Made by a program: the position numbers and the translations under genes
Notes under the pieces: model-generated
What the model was told of the DNA's origin: nothing
The model's input: only the letters and a program-made list of their open reading frames with translations
The model's database searches: none
Assembly (NCBI RefSeq): GCF_020781835.1
Contig: NZ_JAJGNJ010000001.1
Span: forward strand, 248,001-312,000
Direction: 5' to 3'
DNA length: 64,000 nucleotides
Source of the DNA: Microbacterium testaceum
GTDB taxonomy: Bacteria; Actinomycetota; Actinomycetes; Actinomycetales; Microbacteriaceae
Part shown: positions 1 to 9,300 of the stretch, one piece after another
Position numbering within the stretch: the first letter of the stretch is position 1
How the letters are laid out: each line of letters starts with the position of its first letter

Positions 1-159
1 ACGGCGGACGAGACCGGCGATCACGCGAGCGAACGTCGACTTGCCCGAACCGTTGTCACCGATCACCGCGATCGTGCGCGCGTCGAGGTCGAGGCTCACA
101 CCGCGGAGCACCTCCCGGCCGTCGAGCCGGACCCCCAGGTCGCGGCAGTGCAGGATCAC
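1..159 (-). CDS. bioM: Biotin ECF transporter ATPase, N-terminal part (BioM-like), cut by window edge
   Basis: Only the first 53 or so codons lie in the window; the gene continues beyond base 1. The visible peptide has the start of an ABC ATPase: a first beta hairpin (VRLDGREVLRGVSLDL) followed by a Walker A motif GDNGSGKST at about residues 35-43. The GTG start (157-159) overlaps the TGA of bioY as GTGA, so translation is coupled to bioY. In the family, BioM powers the BioY substrate-binding membrane protein together with the transmembrane protein BioN, which would be expected just outside the window. The assignment to BioM rather than a generic EcfA rests on this coupling with bioY. Confidence 0.85.
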   Translation of the reverse strand, partial: MILHCRDLGVRLDGREVLRGVSLDLDARTIAVIGDNGSGKSTFARVIAGLVRR

Positions 160-770
160 GCGGCGACGGGGGCCGGCTCCGCGGCGGACACCGAGCGCCA
201 CGAGCGACGGAACCCGCGAGGGTAAGCGCGCACGAGCAGTCTCACCACGATCGTGGCGATGACGGCCTTGAGCAGGTCGCCGGGAAGGAAGATCAGGCTC
301 GTCAGCGCGGTCTCCCCCAGCGGGAGGCGGGTCACGAGACTCTGCACGGGGATGCCGAGCGCGTAGATCGCGACGACCCCTCCGGCGATCATCGCGATCG
401 CGGTGCGCCACCACACGGGGCGGCGGTTGCCGGCGTGGACGATGAGGCCGATGACGATCGCTCCCAGGATCCAGCCGAGCGCGTAGCCCGCGGTCGGACC
501 GAGGAAGATCGCGAAACCGCCGCGCCCGCCGGCCAACAGCGGAAGCCCGACGGCGACGAGGGCCAGCAGGATCGTCACCGACAGGGCACCGAGCCACGGA
601 CCGAGAATGGCGCCGGCGAGCATGACGCCCAGGGTCTGGGCCGTGATCGGGACGCCGCCGAAGACGGGGAAGCTTCCCGGCAGGCCGAGCACCGCGATGA
701 GCGCCGCGAAGACGGCGACGCGCGCGAGGTCCGTGGCATCCGGAGAGCGATAACGGGAGGGAGTGCTCAT
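156..770 (-). CDS. bioY: Biotin transporter BioY (ECF S-component)
   Basis: A 204-residue integral membrane protein with about six hydrophobic segments, the usual size for BioY, the membrane protein that captures biotin for an energy-coupling-factor importer. The N-terminal helix is followed by the family-like stretch FGGVPITAQTLGVMLAGAILGP (residues about 36-57). The ATG at 770 was chosen because AAGGA lies about 5 nt upstream, all hydrophobic segments are retained, and the longer frame would run through the divergent regulatory region. It lies directly behind two BioQ-type operators and is followed by a coupled ATPase gene, so the unit is a bioYM(N) operon repressed when biotin is plentiful. 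Operator-based regulation is inference. Confidence 0.93.
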   Translation of the reverse strand: MSTPSRYRSPDATDLARVAVFAALIAVLGLPGSFPVFGGVPITAQTLGVMLAGAILGPWLGALSVTILLALVAVGLPLLAGGRGGFAIFLGPTAGYALGWILGAIVIGLIVHAGNRRPVWWRTAIAMIAGGVVAIYALGIPVQSLVTRLPLGETALTSLIFLPGDLLKAVIATIVVRLLVRAYPRGFRRSWRSVSAAEPAPVAA

Positions 771-783
771 GTCGATCCTTACC

Positions 784-818
784 TGAACAGCGTTCACCTG
801 AACGGCGTTCACTATACT
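784..818. promoter_or_regulatory. Divergent bioY/bioQ promoter with two tandem BioQ-type operators
   Basis: Two palindromes, TGAACAGCGTTCA (784-796) and TGAACGGCGTTCA (799-811), sit 15 bp apart. They match TGAAC-N3-GTTCA and closely resemble the TGAAC-N3-GTTAC box described for the corynebacterial repressor BioQ. A plus-strand -10 TATACT (813-818) lies 6 nt before the bioQ GTG. An overlapping minus-strand -10 TATAGT (816-811) points to bioY, whose leader then contains both operators. A repressor bound here would block both directions. Function is inferred from motif and context. Confidence 0.8.
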
Positions 819-824
819 CGGATC

Positions 825-1412
825 GTGACTCCTCCCGGACGCGCTCGCGGCCACTCGGCCGACGACGTCGCGCGTGCCGCGCTGCGGATCCTCGACGACG
901 ACGGTCTCGCCGACCTGACCATGCGTCGCCTGGCGACGCGCCTCGACGTCCAGCCGAGCGCCCTGTACTGGCACTTCCCCAACAAGCAGACGCTGCTGGC
1001 CGAGCTCTCCGACCGCATCGTGGGACAGGCACCCTCCCTGCTGCGCGGGAGCGGGGTCGCCGCCGAAGCGCGTGCCCTCCGCGATGCCCTCCTGGCCTAT
1101 CGCGACGGTGCCGAGGTGGTCTCGAGCACGCTCGCGCTCGGTCTCGGTGCGTCCACCGCCCTCGATCGACTGACCGCCGCCGTGGTCGCCGAGGGCTTCT
1201 CTCCGGAGGTCGCGGGCCGCACGGCGACCACCCTGCTGCATTTCGTCCTGGGCCATGTCTGGCACGAGCAGCAGCGCCTGCAGTACGACAGCGTCGGCGT
1301 CGTCGCCCCCGGTGCCGCGCACCTTCCCGACGCCGACTTCGCCTTCGGTGTCGACCTCATCCATCGGGGCCTGCAGGCGATGGCATCCGCCCCGACGGCC
1401 ACGACCCCGTAG
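825..1412 (+). CDS. bioQ: TetR-family biotin regulator, BioQ-like
   Basis: A 195-residue TetR repressor. The N-terminal helix-turn-helix (residues about 10-50) contains TMRRLATRLDVQPSALYWHF, the typical recognition-helix region; the rest is a helical ligand/dimerisation domain. The GTG start at 825 follows the -10 TATACT by 6 nt, so the mRNA is probably leaderless; upstream codons in the same frame would cross the operators and bioY. Divergence from bioY over paired TGAAC-N3-GTTCA palindromes is the organisation expected of BioQ, which senses biotin status through the biotin ligase/biotinylated protein in corynebacteria. That sensing route is not visible here. A generic TetR regulator is the alternative. 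Confidence 0.78.
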   Translation: MTPPGRARGHSADDVARAALRILDDDGLADLTMRRLATRLDVQPSALYWHFPNKQTLLAELSDRIVGQAPSLLRGSGVAAEARALRDALLAYRDGAEVVSSTLALGLGASTALDRLTAAVVAEGFSPEVAGRTATTLLHFVLGHVWHEQQRLQYDSVGVVAPGAAHLPDADFAFGVDLIHRGLQAMASAPTATTP

Positions 1413-1524
1413 TCCGTTCGCGGAACGCGGGGCTGCGAGCGAGCCGTCCCGCGGAACACTCCCCCGACACGCCGGCCACCCGCAGCCCCGACCGGCGCGT
1501 CATCCCCGATCTCCGCAGGACGGC

Positions 1525-1618
1525 ACACATCCCGGCAGCCACACCCGGGCAGCCCACACCCCGGCAGCCCACCCCCGGGTCGCCCACACCCGGGCCGCCC
1601 GCACCCGGGCTGCACACC
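1525..1618. repeat. GC-rich 15-bp tandem repeats
   Basis: About six imperfect copies of a 15-bp unit (consensus ACACCCGGGCAGCCC) lie between the converging ends of bioQ and the cytochrome b gene. The other strand is G-rich. No gene or terminator with a T-run is visible in 1413-1635. Confidence 0.7.
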
Positions 1619-1635
1619 CCGCCGGCCGCGGCGCG

Positions 1636-2601
1636 TCAGCGCTGCTTCACGTCGCCGAACAGCCGCGCGATCGGGATGAGCAACGACGGGCGGGCGGCGA
1701 TCCACGCGGCGGCCATGGCCAGCAGGGATGCCGCGAACAGCAGCAGTCCGGTCGGGTCGGACGCGAAGGCGTCGGGGTCGACCGATCCTCGTGCGGCGTA
1801 CATGTGGTTCAGGTTGCGCAGCGCGCCCGTCGCGAGCACGAGGAACACGTGCACGGCGATGAAGGCGACGAAGAAGAGCATGACGGGGAAGTGGATGCGG
1901 CGCGCCCACTCCGCGGGGAACAGGCGGTTCAGACGCTCCGCCTCCCGCGGCCACACCCCCGACAGCCGGACACCGGTGACGATCGCCAGGGGTGCCGCCA
2001 CGAAGGTGATCGCGAAGTACGACAGCTGCTGCAGGCTGTTGTAGTTCACCCATCCGTTCTCGGTCGGCCAGTCCAGTGCGGCGTACTGCAGCGCCGCGGA
2101 CACCGCGTTCGGGAACACGTCCCACGACGTCGGGACGATCCGCATCCACTGCCCCGTCGCGAACAGCAGCACGATGTACACCACGCCGTTGGCGATCCAC
2201 AGCACGTCGATGGCCTGGTGGAACCACAGCGCGAGGCTGATGCGGCGCCGCTTGTTCCCCCGTGGCGACCAGAACGCGTCCGGCCGCTTCTCGCGGCGGA
2301 ACTGCAGTCCCGAGCGGATGACCAGCAGCAGGAACAGGCTGTTGAGGAAGTGCTGCCACCCGAGCCACGCGGGGATGCCGAGGGGCGCGGCCTCGGGCAA
2401 GGGGTACGTCCCGGAGTAGCTGACGAGGAACTCCCGGACCGGACCGAGCGACACCAGCACCCGTGCGATCAGCACCACGAAGACGGCGAGGACCAGCGCC
2501 GCCGCGCCCAGGAGCAGCACGGATCCGACCCATTGCGCGGGCGAGAGCTCGCCGAACACGCGCGACGACCCGCGGTGCGGGGTGCGGGGTGTGGACGCCA
2601 T
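1636..2601 (-). CDS. Cytochrome b561/b6-type di-haem membrane protein
   Basis: A 321-residue membrane protein with about five hydrophobic segments. Histidines at roughly positions 84, 128, 237 and 251 fall in or at the edge of membrane helices (GWQHFLN, WFHQAID, RRIHFPV, AVHVFL), the pattern of a cytochrome b subunit that carries two b haems and passes electrons between quinone and a partner oxidoreductase. No catalytic partner such as a molybdenum subunit is adjacent in the window, so the electron donor or acceptor is unknown. The ATG at 2601 keeps the whole first helix; its ribosome site is weak. Formate-dehydrogenase gamma or thiosulfate-reductase cytochrome b are possible closer families. 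Confidence 0.75.
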   Translation of the reverse strand: MASTPRTPHRGSSRVFGELSPAQWVGSVLLLGAAALVLAVFVVLIARVLVSLGPVREFLVSYSGTYPLPEAAPLGIPAWLGWQHFLNSLFLLLVIRSGLQFRREKRPDAFWSPRGNKRRRISLALWFHQAIDVLWIANGVVYIVLLFATGQWMRIVPTSWDVFPNAVSAALQYAALDWPTENGWVNYNSLQQLSYFAITFVAAPLAIVTGVRLSGVWPREAERLNRLFPAEWARRIHFPVMLFFVAFIAVHVFLVLATGALRNLNHMYAARGSVDPDAFASDPTGLLLFAASLLAMAAAWIAARPSLLIPIARLFGDVKQR

Positions 2602-2735
2602 CTACTTCTCTGGGCTGGAGCGAGGACCGACCTCCGACGATACCGAAACCGGCCGCCGCCCGACCGCGTGCGGCGCGCGTGTGATCGCCGGAGGGGGTGG
2701 TGGTAGCGCGATACCGTGAGGCGGGAGGAGGACGG

Positions 2736-3263
2736 ATGCCCCGACGCCTACCGGTCGACCCGATCGCCGAGGCCAAGCGCCAGTGGCTCGCGCACGGGTG
2801 GGACGACTCCGCCGACGGCATGACCGTGGTGACGTCGGTGATCCGCGCGCACCAGTTGCTCATGGCATCCATCGAGCGCGCCCTGAAGCCGCTCGACCTG
2901 ACGTTCTCACGCTTCGAGATGCTGCGGCTGCTCGCCTTCACCCGGGAGGGCCGGATGCCGATGACCAGCGCGATCGCGCGGCTGCAGGTGCACCCGACCA
3001 GCGTCACCAACACCGTCGAGCGGCTCGCCCGCGACGGACTGCTCGCGCGCGAACCGCATCCCACCGACGGGCGCGCGGCCCTTCTGGTGCTGACGGATGC
3101 CGGGCGCCGACGCGTCGACGAAGCCACGGCGGCGCTGAACGTGGTGTTCCGCGACCCCGGCCTGTCACCCGAGGACGCGACCGAACTGGTGCGGATCATC
3201 GCGCGCTTCCGCAGGAACGCGGGAGACTTCGCCGACCCGCCGCCGACGCCCGACCCGCTGTGA
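2736..3263 (+). CDS. MarR-family transcriptional regulator
   Basis: A 175-residue winged helix-turn-helix regulator. The recognition region is TSAIARLQVHPTSVTNTVERLARDGLLAREP, followed by the wing HPTDGRAALLVLTDAGRR typical of MarR proteins. The ATG at 2736 is preceded by a strong GGGAGGAGG; a GTG at 2697 in the same frame lacks this. It is divergent from the cytochrome b gene (start 2601) and converges on an enoyl-CoA hydratase gene. The neighbouring fatty acyl-CoA genes are candidate targets, but no operator could be assigned. Confidence 0.88.
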   Translation: MPRRLPVDPIAEAKRQWLAHGWDDSADGMTVVTSVIRAHQLLMASIERALKPLDLTFSRFEMLRLLAFTREGRMPMTSAIARLQVHPTSVTNTVERLARDGLLAREPHPTDGRAALLVLTDAGRRRVDEATAALNVVFRDPGLSPEDATELVRIIARFRRNAGDFADPPPTPDPL

Positions 3264-3329
3264 GACCGGCGCCGGCGCGGCGTTCCGGCCCGGCGCGGCC
3301 GGCACCGCGTCCCGCCGGGCGCGGCCGGC

Positions 3330-4133
3330 TCAGCGGTGGGCGAAGTTCGGCGACCGCTTCTCGCGGAACGCGGCCATGCCCTCCTTCTGGTCGGCGGTGT
3401 CGAACAGCGCCGCGAACGCCTGACGCTCGAAGCGCACGCCCTCGGCGAGGGTCGACTCCAGCGCGACATCGAGCGCCGCCTTCGCCGCGTACAGCGCCGG
3501 CAGAGGCTTCTCGGCGATCGTCCGCGCCACCGCCTCCGCCTCGTCGAGGAGATCGGCGGCGGGGACGATCCGCGAGACGAGTCCGGCGCGCTCAGCCTCG
3601 GCCGCGTCGATCATGCGGCCGGTGAGCACCATCTCGGCGGCCTTGTAGTACCCGAGCGCCCGCACGAGTCGCTGCGTTCCGCCCATGCCGGGGATGACCC
3701 CGAGCTGGATCTCGGGCTGGCCGAACTTCGCCCGATCGGAGGCCAGGATGACGTCGCACATCAGCGCGAGCTCGCATCCGCCGCCGAGGGCGTAGCCCGA
3801 GACCGCCGCGATCACCGGGGTGCGCACCGCGGCGAAGCGGCTCCACGCGCCGAAGTGGTCGGTCAGCATCATCTCGAGCCCCGACTTGCCCTCCATCTCC
3901 TTGATGTCGGCTCCCGCCGCGAACGCCTTCTCGGACCCGGTGATGACGATCGCCCCGACGTCGGGAGCGTCGTCGAACGCCGTCGCCGCGGCGACCACCT
4001 CGACCATCGACCGCGTGTTCAGAGCGTTCAGCGCCTCGGGCCGGTCGAGGGTGATCCACCCCACCCGCCCGCGCTGCTCGACCCGGATCGTCTCGTATGC
4101 GGCGCTGCGGTCGCCGGTGTGCTCGTCGTTCAT
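3330..4133 (-). CDS. Enoyl-CoA hydratase (crotonase family)
   Basis: A 267-residue crotonase that hydrates trans-2-enoyl-CoA to 3-hydroxyacyl-CoA in beta-oxidation. The oxyanion-hole segment [11 protein letters not shown], the loop [15 protein letters not shown] with the first catalytic glutamate, and [20 protein letters not shown] with the second are all present, so it should be an active hydratase. The ATG at 4133 was chosen because GGGAG lies about 5 nt upstream; in-frame upstream ATGs would add a low-complexity tail. It is 74 bp downstream of the acyl-CoA dehydrogenase gene on the same strand, supporting consecutive steps of an acyl-CoA degradation pathway (short or branched chain). Confidence 0.9.
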   Translation of the reverse strand: MNDEHTGDRSAAYETIRVEQRGRVGWITLDRPEALNALNTRSMVEVVAAATAFDDAPDVGAIVITGSEKAFAAGADIKEMEGKSGLEMMLTDHFGAWSRFAAVRTPVIAAVSGYALGGGCELALMCDVILASDRAKFGQPEIQLGVIPGMGGTQRLVRALGYYKAAEMVLTGRMIDAAEAERAGLVSRIVPAADLLDEAEAVARTIAEKPLPALYAAKAALDVALESTLAEGVRFERQAFAALFDTADQKEGMAAFREKRSPNFAHR

Positions 4134-4207
4134 GTCACTCCCGTCGTGATCGGTGGGCTTCCCCGGCATCGTCGCATGCATTCCCGACATCGCCGAGGGG
4201 GTTCCGG

Positions 4208-5371
4208 TCAGGCGGCCAGGACGCTCCGCCCCACGATGAGCCGCATGATCTCGTTGGTGCCCTCCAGGATCTGGTGCACGCGCAGGTCGCGAACGACCTT
4301 CTCGATGCCGTAGTCGTGCAGGTACCCGTACCCGCCGTGCAACTGCAGCGCCTCGTTCGCGACGCGGAAGCCGGTGTCGGTCGCGAAGCGTTTGGCCATG
4401 GCGCACCGGGTCGGCGCGTCGGGGGCCTTGGCATCCAGGTGTTCCGCCGCCGAGTGCACGAGCAGTCGCGCAGCCTCCAGCTCGGTGGCCATGTCGGCGA
4501 CGGAGAAGACGACCGACTGCCTCTCGGCGAGCGGGTCGCCGAACGTGAAGCGCTCGTGCACGTAGGCGATGGCGCGCTCCATCGCCCAGCGGGCACCGCC
4601 GAGCGAGCATGCGGCGATGTTGAGGCGTCCGCCGTTGAGCGCCGCCATCGCGATCCCGAAGCCGCGCCCCTCGCCGCCGAGCAGGTTCGCGACGGGCACG
4701 CGCACCTCATCGAGCACGACCTGCCGGGTGGGCTGGGCGTTCCAGCCCATCTTCTTCTCGTTCGGCCCGAACGACAGCCCCGCGGAGTCGGCGGGCACGA
4801 GGAACGCACTGATCCCCCGCGCACCCGGCTCGCCGGTGCGCGCCATGACCACATAGACGGATGCCTCGCCGGCGCCCGAGATGAACTGCTTCACGCCCGT
4901 GAGCACGTACGTGTCGCCGTGCCGGATGGCCGATGTGGTGATCGCGGCCGCATCCGACCCCGCCCCGGGCTCGGTGAGGCAGTAGGCGCCGAGCTGCTGC
5001 ATCGAGACCAGTCCCGGCAGCCACCGGTCGCGCTGCGCGTCGTCGCCGTAGGCGTCGATCATCCACGCGACCATGTTGTGGATCGTCACGTACGCGGTGA
5101 GCGTCGGGTCGCCGACGGCGAGCTCCTCGAAGATCTCGACGGCGAACCGGCGGGGGAAGCCCGCGCCGCCGGAGTCCTCGCGCACGCACACGCCGCCCAG
5201 TCCCAACTCGCCGGCGCGACGCAGCACGTCGCGCGGGAAGTGCTTCGCGGCATCCCATTCCAGGGCGTGCGGGGTCAGCTCGGTCGCGGCGAACTCGCGG
5301 ACGGCGTCGAGGATGGCGGCGCGGTCGTCGGCGGTCAGGGCGTCGAGCGCGGGGGCAGGGGTGGCGTCCAT
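4208..5371 (-). CDS. Acyl-CoA dehydrogenase (isobutyryl/short-branched-chain type)
   Basis: A 387-residue FAD enzyme that introduces the 2,3 double bond in acyl-CoA and passes electrons to ETF. Visible family blocks are [15 protein letters not shown] (FAD/substrate site, about residues 132-146), the middle-domain stretch [14 protein letters not shown], and the C-terminal [19 protein letters not shown] followed by [12 protein letters not shown], where Glu370 is in the position of the catalytic base. Length and the LEGTNEIM motif resemble isobutyryl-CoA and short/branched-chain dehydrogenases. The 3-hydroxyisobutyryl-CoA hydrolase-like gene at 40518 would fit valine breakdown, but this link is only inference. 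The start region carries a perfect palindrome GGACGTCC (5420-5427) that could be an operator. Confidence 0.9.
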   Translation of the reverse strand: MDATPAPALDALTADDRAAILDAVREFAATELTPHALEWDAAKHFPRDVLRRAGELGLGGVCVREDSGGAGFPRRFAVEIFEELAVGDPTLTAYVTIHNMVAWMIDAYGDDAQRDRWLPGLVSMQQLGAYCLTEPGAGSDAAAITTSAIRHGDTYVLTGVKQFISGAGEASVYVVMARTGEPGARGISAFLVPADSAGLSFGPNEKKMGWNAQPTRQVVLDEVRVPVANLLGGEGRGFGIAMAALNGGRLNIAACSLGGARWAMERAIAYVHERFTFGDPLAERQSVVFSVADMATELEAARLLVHSAAEHLDAKAPDAPTRCAMAKRFATDTGFRVANEALQLHGGYGYLHDYGIEKVVRDLRVHQILEGTNEIMRLIVGRSVLAA

Positions 5372-5452
5372 GCGGCTCTCCTTCTCGGCGACGTCGTCGT
5401 CGCGAGAGCAATTTTAGTTGGACGTCCTTGTAATTGCGAGGAAGTCGAAGGA

Positions 5453-6175
5453 TCAGCCGGCCGCGACCCCGAACAGCGCCCCGACCGCGTATGTCGCGCC
5501 CAGCGCGAGCGCACCGCCGACCACCGTCCGCACGATCGCCCGGCCGCGCCGCGCCCCGCCGATCCAGGCGGCCAGATACCCGGTGATCGCCAGGGCGACC
5601 AGCACCGCGACGAAGGTCAGCGGCACGCGCACCTCGATGGGCGCGAGCAGGATCGTCAGCATCGGCAGGATCGCGCCGACCGTGAACGCCACCGCCGAGG
5701 CGAACGCCGCAGCCCACGGACTCACCACGTCGTCGGCGTCGATGTTGAGCTCGACGGCGAGGTGGGCCTTCAAAGCATTGGATGCCGTGAGTTCGGTCGC
5801 GACGCGCGTCGCGGTGTCGCGGCTGAGCCCCTGCGCCTCGTACAGCCCGACGAGCTCGGTGAACTCGGCATCCGGGTCCTCCGCCAGCTCGCGCCGCTCC
5901 TTCTGGATGAGCGCGTGCTCGCTGTCGCGCTGGCTCGACACCGACACGTACTCACCGAGCGCCATCGAGATCGCGCCGCCGACGAGCGCGGCGAGACCGG
6001 CGATCAGGACCGGTGCCACCTCGCTCGTCGCGCCGGCGACACCCACGACGACGGCCGCGGTCGAGACGATGCCGTCGTTCGCGCCGAGGACGCCGGCGCG
6101 CAGCCAGTTCAGGCGCTGCGCGAGTCCCTGTCGGTGCGGCTCATCGGGATGGGTTCCGGCGGGCGAATCGGTCAC
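5453..6175 (-). CDS. VIT1/CCC1 family iron/manganese transporter
   Basis: A 240-residue membrane protein of the VIT (vacuolar iron transporter) family. The first helix carries LRAGVLGANDGIVSTAAVVVGVAGA, a family hallmark, followed by ALVGGAISMALGEYVSVSSQRD, a cytosolic helical metal-binding domain (about residues 83-140) rich in Glu, and three C-terminal helices. In bacteria these proteins export or move Fe(II)/Mn(II) across the membrane. The GTG start at 6175 is 6 nt from a minus-strand -10 TAAACT (6187-6182), so the transcript is probably leaderless. Metal specificity cannot be read from the sequence. Confidence 0.88.
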   Translation of the reverse strand: MTDSPAGTHPDEPHRQGLAQRLNWLRAGVLGANDGIVSTAAVVVGVAGATSEVAPVLIAGLAALVGGAISMALGEYVSVSSQRDSEHALIQKERRELAEDPDAEFTELVGLYEAQGLSRDTATRVATELTASNALKAHLAVELNIDADDVVSPWAAAFASAVAFTVGAILPMLTILLAPIEVRVPLTFVAVLVALAITGYLAAWIGGARRGRAIVRTVVGGALALGATYAVGALFGVAAG

Positions 6176-6361
6176 GCGGCCAGTTTAGTCCTGCGTTGAG
6201 CGCCCTTCTCGCGCGGTGAGCCGCGGGGTGAGGTCGCGGCGCACGCCACCCCGTCCCTTCCCGCTCCGTTCACCCTGGCGTCACCGCCGGTCGGCACAGT
6301 GAAGGCGACCGACGCCCCCGCGTCGGTCGTGTCATCCCCACCCGACACCCCGAGGACACGC

Positions 6362-9300
6362 ATGCCTTCGACCTTCCTGCGCCGTGCCGTCGCCTTCACC
6401 GCGACGTCGGCGGCCGTCTGCGCGCTCGCGCTGACCGGATCGACCGCGGCCTCGGCCGCCATCGTCGCCGATCCCGTCCGTGACAGCGCCCCCGACACCT
6501 CCCTCGCACTGCGGGCGATCGGCTCGTACGAGACGGGCGTCTTCGACGCCTCGGCCGCCGAGATCGTGCACGCCTACAAAGACCGCCTGTTCGTCGTGAA
6601 CGCGCAGGCCGGCGCCGTCGAGGTGCTCGACAACAGTGACCCGAGCTCCCCGACCGCGCTGTACACGATCACCGGTACCGGCGTGGCGAACTCGCTCGCC
6701 GTCCGCGCGGACGGCCTGGGCGTGGTCGCGCTCGAGGCCGAGGACAAGACCGCGCCCGGTCGACTGGTGTTCTTCGACGCCGACGCCGACACCGCGACCA
6801 TCCTGGGCGAGGTGACCGTCGGCGCACTCCCCGACATGGTCACCTTGAGCGAAGACGGCGCTTTCGCCGTCGTCGCCAACGAGGGCGAGCCCGCCGACGA
6901 CTTCTCCACCGACCCCGAGGGCTCCATCGGCGTGGTGGCGCTTCCCGGCGACAAGGCCGCTCCGGCGCAGGAGGCCGTCCGCACCGCCGGGTTCGCCGAC
7001 TTCGAGGGGGGCGCACTCGACGCCGACGTCCGTGTGTTCGGACCCGACGTGGCAGCCCCCGACCAGGGCGACGCGCCCCTGGCATCCAACCGTGTCAGCC
7101 GCAACCTCGAGCCCGAGTACATCGCCGTCTCCGGCGGCACGGCCTACGCGGCGCTGCAGGAAGCCAACGCCATCGCCGAGATCGACCTCGCCTCGGCGAC
7201 CGTCACGGACATCTGGTCGCTCGGGTTCAAGGACTACGGCACCGAGACGCTGGACGCGAGCGATCGCGACCCGAAGGACGCGCCCACCTACAACGAGAAG
7301 AGCCACCCCGGCCTGTTTGGCATGTACATGCCCGACGGCATCCAGGCCTACGAGGTGGGAGGGAAGACCTACCTCGTCACCGCCAACGAGGGCGACGGGC
7401 GCGAATGGGGCGACTTCACCGACACCGCACGCGCGAAGGACCTGGGATCCGACGGGCTCGCTCCCGTCTGCGACGACAGCGCCCTCGCCGACGAGCTCGA
7501 CGACGCCGACCTCGGTCGCCTCAATGTCGCGACCGACATGGGCCTGAACGACGACGGCACCTGCTACACCGAGCTGTACACGTTCGGTGGTCGCGGGTTC
7601 TCGGTGTGGGATGCCGAGACGGGCACGCAGGTGTTCGACTCCGGCTCCGCGTTCGAAGAGATCACGCAAGCGGCGAACCCCGAGTTCTTCAACTCCAACC
7701 ACTCCGAGTCCAACCTCGAGGGCCGCAGCGACGACAAGGGCCCCGAGCCCGAGGGCCTCGCGCTCGGCGTCGTCGACGGACGCACCTACGCCTTCATCGG
7801 TCTCGAGCGTGTGGGCGGTGTCATGACCTACGACATCACCGACCCCGCCGCGCCGACGTACGCCTCCTACCTCAACAACCGCGACTTCTCGGTCTCGATG
7901 GAGGACGACGTGACCGGCGACGAGGCGACCGACCGCGAGCTGCTCTCGCGCGCCGGTGACCTCGGCCCCGAGGGCGTGGAGTTCATTCCCGCCGAGACGT
8001 CCCCGAACGGCCGCCCGCTCCTGGCCGTCGGCAACGAGGTCTCGGGAACCACGACGCTCTTCGCGCTCGAGGACCCGAACGTGGCGGACATCGACATCCT
8101 CACGATCAACGACTTCCACGGCCGTCTGGAAGCCGGATCACAGGGCGAGGCCGGGGCGGCCGTGATCGCGGGCGCCGTCAAGGCCACCGAGGCGCAGAAC
8201 CCGAACACCCTGTTCGTGTCCGCGGGCGACAACATCGGCGCCTCGACTTTCACGTCGCTGATCCAGCAGGACAGCCCCACGATCGACACCCTCGTCGCCG
8301 CGGGACTCGACGTCTCCGCCGTGGGCAACCACGAGTTCGACCGCGGCTTCGCCGACCTCACCGACCGCGTGCTCGCCGAGTACGGCGGGGGCCAGTTCGG
8401 TCTCGGTGCCAACGTCTACAAGAAGGGCACGAAGGAGCCCGTGCTCGACGAGTACGCGATCGAAGAGGTCGACGGCGTGCGCGTGGCCTTCATCGGCACC
8501 GTCACCCCCGACACCGCCACGATGGTCGACCCCGCCGGTATCGCCGGCATCGAGTTCGGCGACCAGCTCGAGGCTGCCGACCGCGTGGCCGACGAGATCA
8601 CCGCGGGCGACCTTGCCGACGTGATCGTCCTGCTCACGCACTCGGGCGCCGCCACCTCGAACGACTGCGCGGACGTCGCAGCCGACCGGGCGGGCTTCGG
8701 CGCGCTGGCCACGGACGCCTCGCCGGCGATCGACGCCATCGTCTCGGCCCACACGCACCAGACGTACGCGTGCGACCTTCCCATCGCCGGCACCGATCGC
8801 ACCCGCCCCGTGATCCAGGCGTCGGAGTACGGCAAGGCCATGGGTCGGCTGTCGCTGCGCTACGACAAGCGCACCGACGAGCTGGCATCCATCGAGGCCG
8901 TCACCTTCCCGCTCGCCAACGCCTTCCCCGCGGATGCCGCGATCCAGGCCATGGTCGACGGGTACGTCGCCGAAGCCGACGTCATCGGCGCGGAGCCGGT
9001 CGGCACGGTCAGCGCCGACATCCTGCGCGGAGGCACCCCCTCGGGAGCCGACCGCGGTGTGGAGTCGTCGATGGGCAACTGGGTCGCCGACGTGTACCTC
9101 TGGGCGACCTCGCAGAACCCCGCCTACGGAGGCACCCCGGCGCAGATCGCGCTGATGAACCCCGGCGGGCTGCGCGCCGACCTGCTCAAGGGCGACGACG
9201 GAGTGGTGACCTACAAGGAGGCCGCTCTCGTGCAGCCGTTCGCCAACACCCTCGTCACGGTGACCCTCACCGGCGCGCAGATCCGCGACATCCTGAACCA

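Noticed and set aside
1097..3469. A 790-residue minus-strand frame across bioQ, the cytochrome b gene and the MarR gene
   Set aside because: Low-complexity Arg/Ser/Pro-rich sequence with no domains, overlapping three well-supported genes.
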